A stretch of 27,650 nucleotides of DNA, from positions 1 through 27,650 of the forward strand of contig JAGLDA010000001.1 in assembly GCA_023145955.1 (NCBI GenBank). Direction: 5' to 3'. Shown piece after piece: positions 24,878 through 27,650 of the stretch. This DNA is from Bacteroidales bacterium. GTDB taxonomy: Bacteria; Bacteroidota; Bacteroidia; Bacteroidales; UBA1556. The notes below the pieces were generated by a model. That model saw only the letters and a program-made list of their open reading frames with translations. It was not told the origin of the DNA and did not search any database. The position numbers were made by a program, and so were the translations under genes. How positions within the stretch are numbered: position 1 is the first letter of the stretch; every line of letters starts with the position of its first letter.

Positions 24878-24904
24878 GTAAATAGATTGGCCTAGAGTAT
24901 TTAC
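24878..24904 (-). terminator. Possible hairpin after mutS
   Basis: GTAAATA and TATTTAC pair over 7 bases around a 13-base loop, starting 15 bases past the mutS stop. There is no T-run and the stem is A/T-rich, so this is a weak candidate for the end of the mutS transcript. The rest of the 211-base gap before phoH shows nothing I can support. Confidence 0.25.
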
Positions 24905-24918
24905 ACCAAACTAATAGC

Positions 24919-27552
24919 CTAACTCTTTTTCAATAAACCCTTTATTTCATTCAATTTCATCAATGCCTCCACTGGTGTAAGTATATTGATATCAATATTC
25001 AGAATATCTTCTTTTATCTGTTGCAAAAGAGGATCATCAAGTTGAATAAAACTTAATTGATAATTGTCATCAGCTTCTTTCTTGCGACCAACTTCTTTTA
25101 TTTCAGCACCTAGGTCGTTATTACTGTGGGCTGCTTCGAGTTGTTTAAGGATAGCTTCCGAGCGCTTTAAAACAGTTTTGGGCATTCCAGCCATCTTTGC
25201 TACATGTATTCCAAAACTATGCTCTGAACCTCCTTTTGCAAGCTTTCTAAGGAATATTATCTTATTACGCACCTCCTTTACCGAAACATGGTAATTTTTT
25301 ATTCTCTTAAAAGTATTTGCCATTTCGTTAAGCTCATGGTAGTGAGTTGCAAATAGTACCTTAGATCTAAATGATTTATGCTCATGCAAAAACTCAGATA
25401 TAGACCATGCGATAGATATACCATCATAAGTACTTGTTCCTCTGCCAATTTCATCCAATAAAATCAAAGATCTATTAGAAATATTATTAAGAATACTGGC
25501 CGTTTCGTTCATCTCTACCATAAAAGTAGATTCGCCAGAAGAAATATTATCAGAAGCTCCTACCCTTGTAAAAACTTTATCAATAAGACCTATGCTAGCC
25601 TTATCTACAGGTACAAAGCTTCCCATTTGTGCCAGTATAACTATTAATGCTGTTTGGCGCAATAATGCAGACTTTCCCGACATATTTGGCCCAGTAAGCA
25701 TTATCATTTGCTGTTTTTCATTATCCAAATATACATCATTAGCAATATATGGCTCATCATGCGGCATATTTCTTTCAATTACAGGATGGCGGCCATTTTT
25801 AATATCTATTGCAAATCCTTCATTTATCTCAGGACGAACATATTCTGCTACCACTGCAGTACGTGCAAAAGATGATAGAACATCCAATCGTGCTATTATT
25901 GATGCATTAAGTTGAATAGGCTCTATGTATTCTAAAAGGCTATTTACAAGTTCATTATAAAGCCTAGTCTCCAAATCAAGAATTTTCTCTTGAGCTCCCA
26001 ATATTTTACTCTCGAGTTCTTTCAACTCTGGAGTAATATATCTTTCATAATTTGTAAGAGTCTGTTTGCGTATCCATTCTTCGGGAACCTTTGCTATATG
26101 TGTTTTTGTAACTTCAAGGTAATACCCAAATACATTATTGAATCCAATTTTCAAACTAGGAATTCCTGTAATCTTAGTCTCTCTATCCTTTATATCATTA
26201 AGTATTTTCTTGCTAGAGCTCGTTATATATCTTAAATCATCCAAGTCCTTATTTATACCACTAAGAATTACATCTCCTTTATTAACCATTACTGGTGAAT
26301 CAGGGTTTATAGTTTTCTTTATTTTATCAAACATAGTCTGACATGGATTAAGCTGTTCTTCCATACGTTCAAGAGCAGCAATATTGGTAATTTTAAGCAA
26401 GGATTTGAATACAGGGATAGTTTCTAAAGCAATATTTAACTGCAAGAGTTCTCGTGGGTTAACCTTGGCTATCGAAACCTTTGATATAAGTCTCTCTAAA
26501 TCACCCACAGTTTTTATTAGTGAAGCAATTTCTTCTTCTTTATTATTATTATCGTAAAAATAATTTACAATATTTAGTCTTTCTTCAATCTGATGTTTAT
26601 CCTTCAATGGCAATACTATCCATCTACGAATAAGTCGTGCACCCATTGGACTTTTTGTATCATCAATTACATCAAGCAGGCTCGTGGCATCGGTATGCGA
26701 TGCAACTAGTAGCTCAAGATTTCTGATGGTAAATCTATCAAGCCAAACATAGTGATCGGCCTCTATCCTACTAATTTTGGTAATATGCTTTATCTTATCA
26801 TGCTTGGTTTCCGATAGATAATGCAAAACTGCACCTGCTGCAATTATAGCGTCATCCATTTGTTCAATACCAAAACCTTTTAAAGAGTTAGTACTAAAGT
26901 GCTTATTTAAAAGCTCATAACCAAAATCATAACTAAATACCCAATCTTCGAAAGTGGTGATATAATATTTATCGCCAAAAATATTTTGAAATTTATTTTT
27001 ATAATCTCTACGTACTACTATTTCCGAAGGAACAAAACTCTGCAATAATTTATCTATATATTCTAGATTGCCTTGAGCAACAAAATACTCACCTGTAGAT
27101 ATGTCTAAAAAGGCAATACCAGCATTTTTTCCATCAAAATGAACACTTGCCAAAAAATTATTCTCTTTATAGTCAAGCACTTTATCATTATATGCAATAC
27201 CAGGAGTAACAAGTTCTGTAACGCCACGCTTGACAATAGTTTTAGTCATTTTTGGGTCTTCAAGCTGATCGCAAACTGCAACTTTCTGACCAGCGCGAAC
27301 AAGCTTTGGCAAATATGTTTCTACACTATGATGAGGAAAACCAGCAAGTTCAATAAAAGTACCCTTACCATTGGCTCGCTTAGTAAGTGTAATTCCTAAA
27401 ATTTTAGATGCCTTTATTGCATCCTCGCCAAAGGTTTCATAAAAATCTCCCACACGAAAAAGCAGTAAAGCCGTTGGGTGCTTGGCTTTTATAGCATTGT
27501 ATTGCTTCATCAAGGGTGTTACCTTAACTGTATTATCCTTTTTCTTTGCCAT
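24919..27552 (-). CDS. mutS: DNA mismatch repair protein MutS
   Basis: The product has 877 residues, the full length of MutS1. The N-terminal mismatch-binding domain has GDFYETFGEDA, where Phe37 and Glu39 form the Phe-x-Glu motif that reads the mispair. The connector and lever regions follow (SRIEADHYVWLDRFTIRNLE, SPMGARLIRRWIVLPL), then the clamp (GFNNVFGYYLEVTKTH). The ATPase follows with Walker A TGPNMSGKSALLRQTA (about 620), VGASDNISSGESTFMVEM, Walker B LILLDEIGRGTSTYDG (about 695), and FATHYHELNEM. The C-terminal helix-turn-helix with HSFGIHVAKMAGMP is present. It works with MutL in the cytoplasm to start mismatch repair. A -7 promoter element and a palindrome lie just upstream. Confidence 0.97.
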   Translation of the reverse strand: MAKKKDNTVKVTPLMKQYNAIKAKHPTALLLFRVGDFYETFGEDAIKASKILGITLTKRANGKGTFIELAGFPHHSVETYLPKLVRAGQKVAVCDQLEDPKMTKTIVKRGVTELVTPGIAYNDKVLDYKENNFLASVHFDGKNAGIAFLDISTGEYFVAQGNLEYIDKLLQSFVPSEIVVRRDYKNKFQNIFGDKYYITTFEDWVFSYDFGYELLNKHFSTNSLKGFGIEQMDDAIIAAGAVLHYLSETKHDKIKHITKISRIEADHYVWLDRFTIRNLELLVASHTDATSLLDVIDDTKSPMGARLIRRWIVLPLKDKHQIEERLNIVNYFYDNNNKEEEIASLIKTVGDLERLISKVSIAKVNPRELLQLNIALETIPVFKSLLKITNIAALERMEEQLNPCQTMFDKIKKTINPDSPVMVNKGDVILSGINKDLDDLRYITSSSKKILNDIKDRETKITGIPSLKIGFNNVFGYYLEVTKTHIAKVPEEWIRKQTLTNYERYITPELKELESKILGAQEKILDLETRLYNELVNSLLEYIEPIQLNASIIARLDVLSSFARTAVVAEYVRPEINEGFAIDIKNGRHPVIERNMPHDEPYIANDVYLDNEKQQMIMLTGPNMSGKSALLRQTALIVILAQMGSFVPVDKASIGLIDKVFTRVGASDNISSGESTFMVEMNETASILNNISNRSLILLDEIGRGTSTYDGISIAWSISEFLHEHKSFRSKVLFATHYHELNEMANTFKRIKNYHVSVKEVRNKIIFLRKLAKGGSEHSFGIHVAKMAGMPKTVLKRSEAILKQLEAAHSNNDLGAEIKEVGRKKEADDNYQLSFIQLDDPLLQQIKEDILNIDINILTPVEALMKLNEIKGLLKKS

Positions 27553-27556
27553 AACT

Positions 27557-27564
27557 CAAAAGTA
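27557..27564 (-). promoter_or_regulatory. -7 promoter element (TACTTTTG) just before mutS
   Basis: The minus strand reads TACTTTTG, an exact TAnnTTTG match, ending 4 bases before the mutS ATG. Transcripts would start at or very near the start codon. It is the same octamer as before the helicase and the His-rich gene. Confidence 0.5.
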
Positions 27565-27568
27565 ATGG

Positions 27569-27583
27569 TTTAGCTTGGCTAAA
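27569..27583. repeat. Small palindrome upstream of the mutS -7 element
   Basis: TTTAGC and GCTAAA form perfect 6-base arms around TTG. The repeat sits in the spacer directly upstream of the -7 element, where a bound protein would block RNA polymerase. It could also be chance. The remaining bases to 27650 are T-rich and contain no gene start I can support. Confidence 0.4.
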
Positions 27584-27650
27584 TTGCTTTTTTATAGGTC
27601 TTTTTTTTAACAAAATAATAGAGGTTATTAAGAATTGGGGGTTGTGTGTT

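Noticed and set aside
25064..27399. Several plus-strand frames opposite mutS
   Set aside because: All are antisense shadows of a full-length, motif-complete mutS and carry no recognisable family signal.

Overview
The window looks like ordinary chromosome from an AT-rich member of the Bacteroidota. The evidence is a Bacteroides-aerotolerance (bat) operon, a secreted protein with a type IX secretion (T9SS) C-terminal sorting domain, a TonB receptor with an N-terminal carboxypeptidase-regulatory-like domain, the PIN-PhoH ATPase form common in this phylum, and several exact matches to the Bacteroidota -7 promoter element TAnnTTTG next to gene starts. Shine-Dalgarno-like sequences are essentially absent, as is usual in the phylum. 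No rRNA, tRNA, CRISPR array, intact insertion sequence or prophage was seen. The genus cannot be named from this sequence alone.

Layout. (1) 1-3415, plus strand: the 3' end of batB, then batC, batD and batE, an envelope stress/aerotolerance operon of exported TPR and membrane proteins. (2) 3416-3796: a 381-base stretch with no intact gene. It holds two overlapping protein relics in different frames, one from a Fic-domain protein and one from a BRO-N/DinD-like protein, plus an orphan promoter-like site. (3) 14330 down to 3797, minus strand: eight tightly packed genes, namely a DnaQ-like exonuclease, a GH25 muramidase, a fumarylacetoacetase-family hydrolase, a DUF2279 envelope protein, xseA, xseB, prmA and a 1524-residue exported protein of unknown function. 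prmA probably also has its own promoter. (4) 14477-16153, plus strand: a DEAD-box RNA helicase with a long basic, partly tandem-repeated tail. (5) 18704 down to 16343, minus strand: aroB then aroA of the shikimate pathway. A tiny signal-peptide-like reading frame lies between aroA and the helicase. (6) 18818-21544, plus strand: a small exported His/Cys-rich protein followed by a TonB-dependent receptor, probably a metal-uptake or metal-handling pair, with two hairpins between them. (7) 27552 down to 21835, minus strand: mutS, a PhoH/PIN ATPase, and a secreted C45-type NTN hydrolase with a T9SS sorting domain.

Most genes are housekeeping: mismatch repair, exonuclease VII, the shikimate pathway, RNA helicase and ribosomal protein methylation. 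The parts most worth following are the gene graveyard after batE, the 1524-residue protein, the His-rich protein/TonB receptor pair with its hairpins, and the T9SS-exported hydrolase that carries a dockerin-like calcium-loop sequence inside its catalytic region. I found no convincing complete new defence or mobile system. All family assignments come from reading motifs, with no database search.
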